Shown: in pieces, positions 37,411-46,678 of the stretch | Numbering within the stretch: position 1 is the stretch's first letter | How the letters are laid out: every line of letters starts with the position of its first letter | Source of the DNA: Gyromitra esculenta | Taxonomy: Eukaryota > Ascomycota > Pezizomycetes > Pezizales > Discinaceae | Reading direction: 5' to 3' | Length of the DNA: 64,000 nucleotides | NCBI GenBank assembly: GCA_038503075.1 | Contig: JBCAML010000014.1 | Span: 434,001 to 498,000 of the forward strand | Position numbers and translations under genes: made by a program | The notes under the pieces: model-generated | What the model was told of the DNA's origin: nothing | The model's input: the letters and a program-made list of their open reading frames with translations, nothing else | The model's database searches: none

Positions 37411-39073
37411 ATGGCCGACGACAATGGCTCCCCCACCATCCGCGTATTCTCCATGAACTGCTGGGGCGTGAGTCCTCCCGAAGCTCTAACTCATACTCTA
37501 CCTCACTGACAAAACCCAGCTCAAATACATCGCCAAACACCGTGTAGCCCGGCTAAACGAAGTAGCACTCCGCATCGCGCGGGCCTCACCCGCCCATGAT
37601 ATTGTGGCCCTCCAAGAATTCTGGGTCTACGCCGACTACCTGAACCTGCGCGAAAAAACATCCACTGTCCTGCCCTATGGCAAATTCTACTTCTCAGGAG
37701 CTATGGGCGGTGGTCTGGTCATATTGTCTAAATGGCCAATCGAGACCAGCTCCATGTTCAGATACCCGCTCAACGGCCGACCGACTGCGTTCTGGCGCGG
37801 AGACTGGTATGTCGGGAAAGGTGTAGCCTGCGCAACTATCCGACACCCCAGCGGCCACCTCATCGAGGTCTTCAACACACATGTACCTCTCCCCCTCCCT
37901 CCCTACGCGGAGGTCTACAACTAACACGCCCAGCTCCACGCACCGTACGAGAAAAACGACACCTATCTCTGCCACCGCACAGCCCAAGCTTGGGAAATCG
38001 CCAAACTGATGCGAGGCGCAACCCAACGCGGCAGCACCGTAATCGGAGCGGGTGACTTCAACATGATCCCACCATCTCTCGCCCACCGCCTCATCACAAC
38101 CCACGGCCTCGTATCCGACTCTTGGCTCTCCGCATACCCCGACACGCCCAACGTCTCACCCCCAAAATCCACCGCAAAGGCCAACATCGAGAACCTCGGC
38201 ATTACCTGTGATAGCGTCCTCAACACCTGGCGGATGCAGACTCCGACGCTACCGTCACCAGAGACACTTGATCCGTGGGCAAAGCGCCTCGATTACGTCT
38301 TCCATAGCCCGACCACGAGCGCTGTTCGCGACGTTACGGTCGGTATGACGGAACCCATGAGTATGCCCTCGCAGACTGGTGGAAAGGGCGGCGCCGGCGG
38401 GTACTGCTCGCTCAGCGACCATTTCAGCGTCGAGGTGTGTCTCTCGCTAGAACCGGACCTAGCGCAGCAGCGGGCTCTCGCGGCCGCGCGTTCTCCGCAG
38501 AAGGTGCCGGAGGCAATGTTGGTTGATGTTGCGGGCGAGAGTAGAGCGGAGGAGGCGCGGCTCGTGGGACAGGTTGGGGAAGTTGAGCATGAGCTGTATT
38601 TACCCACGGGCATAGTGGACGAGATATTGGCGCTTGTGGCGAGCTATACGAAACGGCAGGAGGGGGAGTATTTTTGGAGGATTGCGCATTTCTGGGCCAG
38701 TCTGCCGGTGCTGATAGGGTGTCATGTCGCGGTTTGGTGGAGCCCGCATAACGGGGTTGCGTTTGCATTGATGTTTGTTGCGTGGGTTGTTGCGGTTACC
38801 GGTGGGCTGGATGGGTTGATTGGGCTTTTGTTTATGGGAAGTGGTAGGTTTCATCCACCTCCCGCCCTCTTCTGCGAATATGGGTTACTGATTTTAGGAA
38901 CAGAGTTGAGGGCGTTGAAGGAATTTGAAGAAGAAATGAAGATGTATAGACACCTCGCCGTCACAGCCGGCAACGGCTCCAAGAGCGGCTCACTCGACAC
39001 CCCAAGGTCAGGAAACGGACTGTATAGGAATGGTAACGGGGGTAGTAATGGTTCCGGTCAGTTGCTCCTCTAA
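37411..39073 (+). CDS. ISC1: Inositol phosphosphingolipid phospholipase C (neutral sphingomyelinase family)
   Basis: Hydrolyses inositol phosphosphingolipids to ceramides at ER and mitochondrial membranes. Exons: 37411-37467, 37520-37882, 37934-38843 and 38898-39073; 502 codons, 501 aa, as usual for Isc1. The endonuclease/exonuclease/phosphatase fold shows RVFSMNCWGLKYIAK, the metal-binding Glu in VALQEFW (about residue 51), GGLVILSKWPI, GAGDFNMIP (about 180), AKRLDYVF and the catalytic SDHFSVE (about 300). Two C-terminal membrane segments (about 392-445, FWASLPVLIGCHVAVWW and FALMFVAWVVAVTGGL) match Isc1, whose P-loop-like middle and hydrophobic end bind anionic phospholipids. The tail is Gly/Ser/Asn-rich. 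Third codon positions are GC-rich. Confidence 0.95.
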
Positions 39074-40339
39074 AGTCGAGGGGGCGGGGGGGAGGGGTGT
39101 TTTTATGGTTTGGTTTTTTGGACGGGAAAAAAGACTGATGACGTAGTGTGATATCCGTAGAATAATTTAAAATTTGCCATGTTTTACCGTACGAGGGAGA
39201 CTCTTTTTTTTTTTTTTTTTTCCTTTTGTGATGCATGGAGGATTATTTTGTTACTTGAGACTTCTGGGAGGAGGGCGTAGAAATATAGCATTGGGGGTGT
39301 AATTGGGAAACGGGGAAATATAAATCACTTTTTTTTGTGTGCTTGGGGTGTGAAGTTTGGGGTTCCAGAAACTAGGTTTGGAGTGGTGGTCGATAGTGTT
39401 GTGCAGGGGGGGAGACGGGTGCAGTCTGCAGGCATCCGGCAGCGGATAGTAGAATCGAGTGACGGCCCGTGAAGCTTGCGTTTCCGGGGGAAGCGCGATC
39501 GGTGGAATGCAGTATGGCTACATGTAGGTATTTAGTGCTTTGCTCTTAAATGGCTGCTTGTGCTTTTGATCTGGCATCTGGCACTGTTTGGGATTGTAGC
39601 AGGCGGGAGGGTAAAACGTGGGGCTGGGTTTCAGGGTTGGACGGATAGCGGCACTGTTTCTTGGCTGGCTTCCGTGTTGCGCTGCTGTCTGCTGTGTTTT
39701 TATAGCGGCTTGGGATTTGGGTTAGTTGATGGCCGTGGTGTGTTTCTGGGTGGCTGTGGGCTGACAGGATGGAAGCAACGGGGGTTGGTGATATTATGGA
39801 TCACTCGCAGATGCAGATGGGGATGCTGTGTGTGGACTGTGGTACTGCACTGTAATGCCTCTCTCTGCGCCCACTCTGCGCGCGCATCTCTCTGCGCACT
39901 CCATGCGTGTAGCTGCACGCAGCAAAGAACTCGGAATACCAGACAGACGGTGGTTTGGATCCCCAGCAATTCCCAATCAGCCCATGCGCAATAGCCAGGG
40001 GATGCGCCGTCCAGCCACAGCCACTTATCGGCAGCCTCACCCCTATCCAACTCCTTATTTCCTCGTCCCCCAGGTCCTTCAAAACGTAAGCCCAAGCAAA
40101 GCTGTCCCGCTTCCACAACACCCCTCGATCCTCCATCCATCGCCTGGGACGGTGAAGAAGCCCCCCTTCTTCTGTTCTATCTCTTCTGCCCTGCCCTCCC
40201 TCTCTCGCCCTTCCGTTCAGACACTGCCCTTTTCCCTCTCCTCTTCTGCTCCCTTCGTCCACCTCCAGTTCTCTACGCGCCAGTGCTCGTCTTCCCTTCT
40301 CCACCGTCTCTTCAGCACCTTTTGTCCACAACGCCCACA
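39074..40339. other. Intergenic, ISC1 to GDT1
   Basis: Starts with G-rich and T-rich 3' sequence, including a T16 or longer run at about 39206-39222. TACATGTA occurs at 39519-39526 within CTACATGTAG. The last ~170 bases before 40340 are a pyrimidine-rich promoter tract (CCCTCCCTCTCTCGCCC-like). Many long frames on both strands at 39.6-40.4 kb overlap each other and are a by-product of GC richness. Confidence 0.5.
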
Positions 40340-41876
40340 ATGCATCTAAAACCCCTAGCACCGTTGCTCCTCCTCCTCGCCGCCACGAGCGCCCCCACAC
40401 CCGTCACCGCCAACTCTCTTGCCCCCCGAGGCGTCGCCGCGGAGTACCCCCCCGCCAAGAGCAAGCCAGTGGCGGGAACAGCTACCGGAGGGAAGCTAAA
40501 GGCCCCACTAGACGACGCAGCGCCGGCAGTCATTACAACGTCTGGGACCGTGGATGCCCCCGTCGACGGGCTCGACGGGAAGCCGCACAGCGGTCCAGGA
40601 CTGTACCCAGAGAAGAGCGGCAAGAAGGGGACCGGTGAGGTTGGTGTCAGTGGTGGCGGGGCGAGCGTCGATATCAAGAAACCACCGCCGCATACCGGGG
40701 AACATGAGATTGTTGATATTGAAGACCCAGCAGAGGGTGACGATTCACTGGTTGGTTTCTACCTTAAACTACTCGGGAGGGGAGGGGATTTGCTAATAGC
40801 GTAGATACAACAATCTCTCAAAGACGACAAGAAACATCCCGAAGACACCTCGTCACCCCCGGTCTCGAGTAAAGGACATAAAGAATATACACAATCTCAA
40901 ACCGATACTCTCCACGACCCCCCCGCGAAAGCGCAGCCTCACCTCCTCCCAGTAGAGCCCGCAGACCCCAATGGCATTTCTCAGCCCCTCCACTCCTTCC
41001 TCCTCTCCTTCATAATGATAATCTTCTCCGAAATCGGTGACAAAACCTTCCTGATCGCCGCGCTCATGGCGATGAAACACCCACGGCTCCTCGTCTTCTC
41101 CGCCGCCCTCGGCTCCCTCATCGTGATGTCAATCCTCTCCGCAATGCTCGGCCATGCCGTCCCAACCCTGATCCCAAAGCGCTTCACCAACTTCCTCGCT
41201 GCCGGGCTTTTTCTCGTCTTTGGCGTGCGCATGGTTCTCGAAGGCCTGAAAATGGAAAAGGGAACCGGCAACGTGCAAGAGGAGCTGAAAGAAGTAGAAC
41301 AAGAGCTCGAGGAAAAAGCCGCTGCAGGCGGCCGTCGCGGCTCCATCTCACGTAACCTTGAAGGCGGCATCAACCGCGGCGCCCATTCTCTCCGCCGTTC
41401 CACCTCTTCGCCTTCACTCAGTGATTCCGACGAAGACGATTATGCGCGTGCTCGCGGCCGCAGTGGGACCGGTAATACTAGGATGACGAGTTTGGAGGGT
41501 ATCCAGAATCTGGCCGGGTTGCTGTTGAGTCCGGCGTGGGTGCAGACGTTTGTGATGACGTTCTTAGGCGAATGGGGCGACCGTTCGCAGATTGCGACGA
41601 TTGCTATGGCGGCGGGTCAGGATTATTGGTATGTTACCATTGGCGCGATCTCGGGACATGCCATCTGTACGGGTATTGCGGTGATCGGCGGGAGGATGTT
41701 GGCTAGTCGGATTAGTGTTCGGAATGGTAAGCCCTTTCTCTCTCGGTTTCGTCAGGTGTTTTTTTTGTTCATTCGAGAATGATGCTGATTAAGTTGTAGT
41801 AACCTTCGGAGGCGCTGTTGCGTTTTTGGCTTTCGGGATTATCTATTTGGGCGAGGCGCTGGTTTATGGTGCTTAA
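40340..41876 (+). CDS. GDT1: Gdt1/TMEM165 family cation transporter (UPF0016)
   Basis: Golgi Ca2+/Mn2+ antiporter needed for glycosylation and calcium homeostasis. Exons: 40340-40750, 40805-41726 and 41800-41876; 470 codons, 469 aa. It starts with a signal peptide (MHLKPLAPLLLLLAATSA), then a hydrophilic Pro/Lys/Asp region of about 170 residues. The two family repeats follow: FSEIGDKTFLIAALMAM (about 207) and FLGEWGDRSQIATIAMA (about 390), both with the ion-binding E-x-G-D-K/R-T/S motif. A charged cytosolic loop with a Glu-rich coil and Ser clusters separates them. It ends GIIYLGEALVYGA. It is longer than yeast Gdt1 (280 aa) because of the lumenal leader and loop, as in other filamentous fungi. 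Confidence 0.94.
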
Positions 41877-42638
41877 ACGGATTTGCTGGGGAGGGTACTT
41901 TGCTATATACACTGCCTACCACGACCGCCACCACGCCTGCTACTCTTTCTGAAATATGGGGCGTTTTTCATTCTTTCGCCATTGTATTACTTATTTATTT
42001 ATTTCCCAGGTTATCATTTTTAGCTCCTTCTTCCTCTTCCTCCTCCCTCCTCTTCTATCTTCTTCTTTTATCCTCCCTTTCTTCCATTGTAGGTAGGGTT
42101 GAGGGGTGCGTGGTTGGAGGGGGGTGTGGTGGGGTATGTGTGCTCTTTCTCTCTTTCCTTTCCTTTTTTTTTTTTTTGTGGGGAGTGGGAATAAATGGTG
42201 ATATAAAAATAGTACATTTTTTTGTTGTTGTTTTTTGTTTTTACGGTCTGGGGTAGTAAGGGTAGGGCAGGGCAGGGCAGGGTATGAAGGAGGGTAAGGG
42301 TTTTTATTTTTTTATATAGACGTTGGATTGTAGGTACCTTGTCTATTTCAGCTGCAGCTGGGTTGCTGAGGTTTATTGTGGTTTGATGTGGGGTGGGTGA
42401 TGTGATGGTAGGGGTGGGGGTGATGGTGGATAGGGGTTATGCGTATTTGGTAGCGAAAAGAATATTAATTATTTTTTTCTGTGCGGTTTTTATGTCCTTG
42501 TTTGTGATTATGGTTTGGGGAGGGGGGGTTGAGATGTATTTGGTGATGGTGTGTGCGATGATACTATAACAGTTTTGTTTGTTTGGGAGGGGGGAGAGGG
42601 TTGAGTTTTAAGGTACGGGTTCGAAGGGAGTGACATCA
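41877..42638. other. GT-rich 3' region with low-complexity runs
   Basis: Downstream of GDT1. It has TCTTCC-type pyrimidine tracts at about 42020-42090, a T run at 42165-42177, TTGTTGTTG runs, and a short (GGGCA)n tandem near 42263-42283. It ends in T- and G-rich sequence before the tRNA gene. No coding signal. Confidence 0.55.
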
Positions 42639-42744
42639 GCGCCGTTGGTCCAGGGGTAGGATTGTTGCCTTCCATTATGCCCGGTTAATCGCCCGGGTGA
42701 GTGAGTGAGAGCAACAGGGATGGGTTCGAGTCCCTTACGGCGCA
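42639..42744 (+). tRNA. tRNA-Gly(UCC) with a ~35-nt intron
   Basis: Folds like the tRNA at 29349-29429: acceptor stem GCGCCGT with ACGGCGC, box A-like TGGTCCAGGGG, anticodon stem GTTGC with GCAAC, loop CTTCCA giving anticodon UCC, discriminator A. About 35 extra bases follow position 37; they contain GCCCGG and CCGGGT-like words that could pair and a GTGA repeat. The T stem is ATGGG with CCCTT, leaving one U-U mismatch absent from the other copy. A T5 terminator follows at 42752-42756, so it should be transcribed. Confidence 0.9.
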
Positions 42745-42751
42745 GGATATC

Positions 42752-42756
42752 TTTTT
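42752..42756 (+). terminator. RNA polymerase III T-run after tRNA-Gly
   Basis: Five T residues begin eight bases past the tRNA 3' end, a normal Pol III stop signal. Confidence 0.7.
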
Positions 42757-43443
42757 GTTTTGTTTTGTGGATAGTGGTGGTTGGGGTTGGGGTTGAGGTT
42801 GGGGGCTAAGGGTGTGCAAGTGAGGTGGGTTGGCAAGCGTGCAGCCTTTTGTGGTGGTAGAGAGTGGGATTATCGCTGCTAATTGATTGTGATAGTTGGG
42901 TTGTAGAAGGTGTTGTTTTCACTAGCTTGATATCACGATAAATCACTCGAGAGTTGGTTGGCTAATAGGTGGTTTTCTCTGGGGGAGCCGGGTTCGACAA
43001 GGTGTCACGAGGTGTCACTCGGGACGATTGGAGTTTGTGTTCCTTTGATTGGACTGCTTGAACTCTTAAATCCCTACTGTTGGCAGTGTTGTCGGGGGGG
43101 TTTGTGGCAGAGGGTTGGGTTTAACCAATATTCCCATTTGAATACTCTATCGATGCCCTGATTCGAATGTCTTGGCACAGTCTCTATTTAAGTGTCTTCG
43201 GTGGTCTCTAATGTTATCCGTTTAATATTAAACCTCATGGCTAAAGAGATTTAAGCCCGTCTCTGTCTAATATTTCCTATACGCCTGTGCTATTTGATTG
43301 ATTATTAGTGAATCGTTCACCATTAATGCAATAAGGATAGAAAGATAACGAGAGCACCTACCAATGCATATACAGCCCAATACTTACGAGCTACTGCCGC
43401 CGCACCATCCAGCAAATCCCCCAAAAGTTCTCCCCAAACCCCC
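42757..43443. other. Intergenic, no gene seen
   Basis: TTGGGGTTGGGGTT-like sequence at about 42780-42800 resembles telomere-like GT runs but is short. The remainder is AT-rich without a supportable ORF. Confidence 0.45.
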
Positions 43444-44034
43444 TCAACTCGACTTCCCATCACCACCCTCCACATCCCCATCATGCTCCAGTTCCTCCAC
43501 GCTCAGTCCCCATCTTGCTGCCTCAGCCTCGACCCTCTCCATCCACCTCTTCACGACCGGGTGTCTCTCTACGACCCAATCCAGCGTGACCCCGCCCTCG
43601 TCACCAAGATCATAAGTCCACACGCCCCCCTCGTCGAAGAACTCTCTGCTGAAGATCTTCTCCAGCGCCAGCTCCGCCGCCACGTCTCTGCGCATCCTTG
43701 CCAGCCGCGCTTGGTCGCCGTCTTCGCGGGCAAGGTAGGCAAGTCCGTCCACGACGCCCGCGATCCATCCTACTTTGAGCCCGAACCGCCCGCCGAGAGA
43801 GTACCCTTCGTCGAAGCCGTCTTGCAGGTGTGTGGCTTTGCCTTGTGTGATTCCGTCCCGGTAGCCTTGCGTCGTGTGTGTTCGGCGGAGACGTGCAATG
43901 TCGCGGGATTCGGCCTCGGGGGAGTCTGGGGTGGTTGGGGAGGCGGTGTCGTCGGCGAAGGGGTCGGCGTAGGGCTGCGGGGAGAGGGCGCGTGGAGAGG
44001 GGGTATGAGAGGAGAGGGGGCGGTCGAGATACAT
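43444..44034 (-). CDS. YAE1: Yae1, deca-GX3 repeat protein of the Lto1-Yae1 adaptor
   Basis: With Lto1, Yae1 recruits the ribosome-recycling ATPase Rli1/ABCE1 to the cytosolic Fe-S assembly targeting complex. Single exon, 196 aa. The diagnostic deca-GX3 motif runs from about residue 57: GYRDGITQGKATHLQDGFDE, GYSLGGRFGLKVGWIAGVVD, with Gly at every fourth position. Before it is a Pro/Ser/Asp-rich leader, and after it a charged helical region ending EELEHDGDVEGGDGKSS. Length and layout fit Pezizomycotina Yae1. It is divergent from AIM11, with starts 312 bases apart, so the two probably share a promoter region. The opposite strand carries a longer open frame that is an artefact of GC richness. 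Confidence 0.92.
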   Translation of the reverse strand: MYLDRPLSSHTPSPRALSPQPYADPFADDTASPTTPDSPEAESRDIARLRRTHTTQGYRDGITQGKATHLQDGFDEGYSLGGRFGLKVGWIAGVVDGLAYLAREDGDQARLARMRRDVAAELALEKIFSREFFDEGGVWTYDLGDEGGVTLDWVVERHPVVKRWMERVEAEAARWGLSVEELEHDGDVEGGDGKSS

Positions 44035-44346
44035 TTTTTTTGGCTTTTGTTGTTGGTGGTTTGGCTGGCTTGGGGGGTGGAGATTCGACGGATGTTGCCG
44101 GAGGGTGTTGGTGGGGTGAGATTAGTCAGCGGGGTGGATAGGATGTCTCTTTTTCCTCTGTTGCGGGGAGTTCTGTCGCGGGCTTCTCTCGGCTGGCCAT
44201 TGCACCATCAACTGTTGGCGGGATTGTGTTTGAGCCATCATACAGCAGAAACGGCGGGCGGGAGAGATATAGCTGCTATGTATGTCCCGTAGCCCCCCTC
44301 ACGCAAATCCTTAGCCACTGACGCCCCGTCCCCCCATAGATCCATC
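44035..44346. promoter_or_regulatory. Short shared YAE1/AIM11 divergent promoter region
   Basis: 312 bases between two divergent start codons. GGTGGTTTGGCTGG-like and CCACTGACGCCCCG-like GC-rich words are present; no known operator recognised. Bidirectional use is inferred from position only. Confidence 0.5.
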
Positions 44347-44943
44347 ATGTCTTTCAACCCGCTATCTTGGTTCGCCAGCTCCTCGCCGAGCTCTCCCCCA
44401 AGCTCTCCCCCTTCGTCCGCCCAACCTGCGCCCCCGCAATCAGCACTCCCTCAACCCCCCACACCGTCATCCGACACAGCCCTCGCTCCCACCACCCCAC
44501 CAATCCCCGAATCCGCCCGCCTCCGCAAACAACTAACCCTCCTGCTCGGTGGATCCACCTTCCTCCTCCTCTCAATCGCCGTGACACGCCGGTCCCTGGC
44601 TAAGCGGCGCATCGGCCTCATCCCGCCATACTATCACCCCAACAACCGGCCGCCGCTGGTCCCGCCCAACGGCGCAATCGACGCGTTTGAGGCGCTGAAC
44701 CTGGCTACTCTCAATACGCTCGCGTTCGGCATGCTGATGGTGGGGGGCGGGATGTTTAGTCTGGACGTGTGCAACCTGCAGGAGCTGCGCGAGAGGGTCA
44801 AGAGCAATACGGACTGGGGCGAGACGCAGCGGGAGGCGGAGGAGGAGTTTGAGGAGTGGATTGTGGGGGTGTTGGCGAGGAAGGAGATGAAAGAGGAGGT
44901 GAAGAGGAGGGTTGAGAGGGAGCTGGGGAAAGAGGGGCGGTAG
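44347..44943 (+). CDS. AIM11: Altered inheritance of mitochondria protein 11
   Basis: Small membrane protein of fungi whose loss changes mitochondrial inheritance in yeast; the biochemical role is unknown. Single exon, 198 aa. The first 55 residues are Pro/Ser-rich. Then comes the family core RKQLTLLLGGSTFLLLSIAV (first membrane segment, about 60-80), TRRSLAKRRIGLIPPYYHPN, and a second hydrophobic segment (about 118-140, LATLNTLAFGMLMVGGGMF). The end is a Glu/Lys-rich helix. Two membrane segments with a TRRSLARR-type loop is the Aim11 pattern. Its 3' end lies 162 bases from the convergent CENP-O gene. Confidence 0.9.
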   Translation: MSFNPLSWFASSSPSSPPSSPPSSAQPAPPQSALPQPPTPSSDTALAPTTPPIPESARLRKQLTLLLGGSTFLLLSIAVTRRSLAKRRIGLIPPYYHPNNRPPLVPPNGAIDAFEALNLATLNTLAFGMLMVGGGMFSLDVCNLQELRERVKSNTDWGETQREAEEEFEEWIVGVLARKEMKEEVKRRVERELGKEGR

Positions 44944-45105
44944 GATGGTGGGTACTGGTGGATACGTGCCGGAAGGGGACTTGTATGATATTATATCACT
45001 GTGCTGTACTGTACTGTAAATACTCAATTACTCCAAACTAGAATTACAACCCCTTCCCTTCCAACACCAAATTTAAACCGACAACCAATAACCAAACAAT
45101 AAAAC

Positions 45106-46060
45106 TCACACCCATCCCATCCTCTCTGCAACCCCATCCAGCCCACCCCCAATCATCCTCTCCACAGCCCCGTCCCTCCTGCCTTTCCCGTCTTTAACAA
45201 CCACCTTCCCCACCTTCCCTTCCTCGCCAACCCTAATCCACCCTTTATTCCCATTCCTCCACACGACAACCACCAGCGCCACCTCTGCATCCCACTCGAC
45301 ATCCTCCACCCTGTTCGTCCAGCCCTCGGTCACATCGCCCACCCTCCCCGCCGCCAGCGCGTGCGTCTTGAGCTGCTTCACCGCCGACACCCTCCGCGCG
45401 TGCAATAACAGCGCCCGTCGCAGCGCCCGCACAAACGATGCCAGAGAGTGTGCGTGCGTGCGTTCGAGCCGCGGCACCGGGAGATACGGCGGGAGCGTGT
45501 GGCGGTGGATAGTGAATGTTGCGGACGGTTTGCCGGACGGGGGTGTTTGGGGGAATGACAGTAGGAGGTAGTGGGGAGTCAGGAATTTACCTAGTTTTTG
45601 TTATTGTTGGCTGTTGGTTTGGTTGGTGTGAGGGAGGTGTGAGGGAGGGGGGAGGGGGGGAGGAAGAAGGGAGGGGGGAGGTACGTTCTGCAAAGATCTC
45701 GATCCGGACGCCGAGGAGTTTCTCGTGTGGCGGACTGGGGTCTCGGACTGTGAATGTTGTGATTCCGGTGATGCGGTGGAGCCGTGGCAGTGAGGCGGCT
45801 TGCTGGGTGGCTGAGGATGCGAACACTTGGGAGAGGAGTTGCTCGTCTGTTAATGGGGGTGGAGATGGTTGCGGGGTTGTGGGAATGGCGGCCGTGTCTG
45901 TAGGGGTGGCATTGGGGGTGGCATTGGGGGCCGCGATGGGGATGGAGGTGGACAGAGGGCGCGCAGAGCGCAGGGTGAGGAGCTGGGTGGTGAGGAGTGT
46001 TTTCTGGCGTTCGAGGGACGCGAGCTGCGCCTGCAGGGTGGGCAGATCGACCGTGGACAT
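45106..46060 (-). CDS. MCM21: CENP-O / Mcm21 (Mal2) kinetochore subunit
   Basis: Part of the COMA/CCAN inner kinetochore, pairing with CENP-P/Ctf19. Two exons, 46060-45685 and 45590-45106; 287 codons, 286 aa. The N-terminal coil LPTLQAQLASLERQKTLLTT is followed by a Pro/Thr linker. The RWD-type Cenp-O domain then shows RLHRITGITTFTV, LGVRIEIFAER, KFLTPHYLLLSF, TFTIHRHTLPPYLPV and a conserved Arg-rich helix SFVRALRRALLLHARR. The order and spacing match Cenp-O family proteins. The intron is bordered by GTACCT and ACTAG, and it is pyrimidine-rich throughout (94 bp). Confidence 0.87.
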
Positions 46061-46678
46061 TGCGGGGAAACAGACGACGGGGGGACGGCGATGGCGGCGA
46101 GCGATGGGTCGTGGGGGAGGTTAGGGTTGGCGATGGTTGCATCTGGGAGGCTCTGTCCGCTTCCATTGTTACCACTCAGATCGCTGGATGGCGAGGCTTG
46201 GCTGCAGGGCGGAGGGTTCTTTATTTGCATGGACGCGCGGATGGATGGGGGGACTGCAGGGGTGTTGCAACTGCGGATGTTACATAGGTGGTCTGAACAG
46301 AGACGGGGAGAGCGGGACTCGGGCTCGGGGGCCTGGAGACGGCGAGAGCTGTAGAGAACAGACCGAGGGCAGCAGGAGAGAAAGAGAACCCCGAGGGAAG
46401 AGAGACGGGACAGAGATCTGCTCTGGAGACAAAACAGTGTGTGGAGACATCTGCCCCAATAGCCTGCATACAGCCCCATCGTCAATCTCAATCTCAATCT
46501 CTCTCAATCTCAATCCTCCCTCCCCCCCGGGCCCCCCCGCAAGAGCCGCCATCGCCCTCCCTCATCTTAGCCGGCCCCTCTGACCACACCTTACTCTTCT
46601 TTCCCTGCATGTGCCGCTAGCCTGCCATAGTTTGGACGGACGGACGGACGGACGGTTCGATTGGACTGGGCCGGGCAG
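46061..46678. other. Divergent intergenic region, CENP-O to acetyl-CoA transporter
   Basis: 618 bases holding both promoters. It includes a (TCAATC)-type pyrimidine repeat at about 46482-46512 and a perfect (GGAC)n microsatellite, 5 units, at about 46634-46655. The long open frames here overlap on both strands and are not supported. Confidence 0.5.

Noticed and set aside
39560..40349. Long open frames (up to 199 codons) on both strands before GDT1
   Set aside because: GC-rich DNA leaves few stops; the frames overlap antiparallel and are Cys/Arg/Ser low-complexity. The GDT1 promoter must lie here.
42780..42800. TTGGGG-like run as telomeric repeat
   Set aside because: Only about three imperfect units in a generally GT-rich stretch; not a telomere or interstitial array.
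42980..43010. GGGTTCGAC word resembling a tRNA B box
   Set aside because: No acceptor stem, D-arm or anticodon arm can be built around it.
43483..44292. 269-codon plus-strand frame opposite YAE1
   Set aside because: It is longer than YAE1, but YAE1 has the clear deca-GX3 motif on the minus strand, so this is its shadow.
45516..46583. Several 150-215 codon frames around the CENP-O 5' end
   Set aside because: Shadows of the GC-rich CENP-O exon and promoter; none shows a domain, while the CENP-O frame does.
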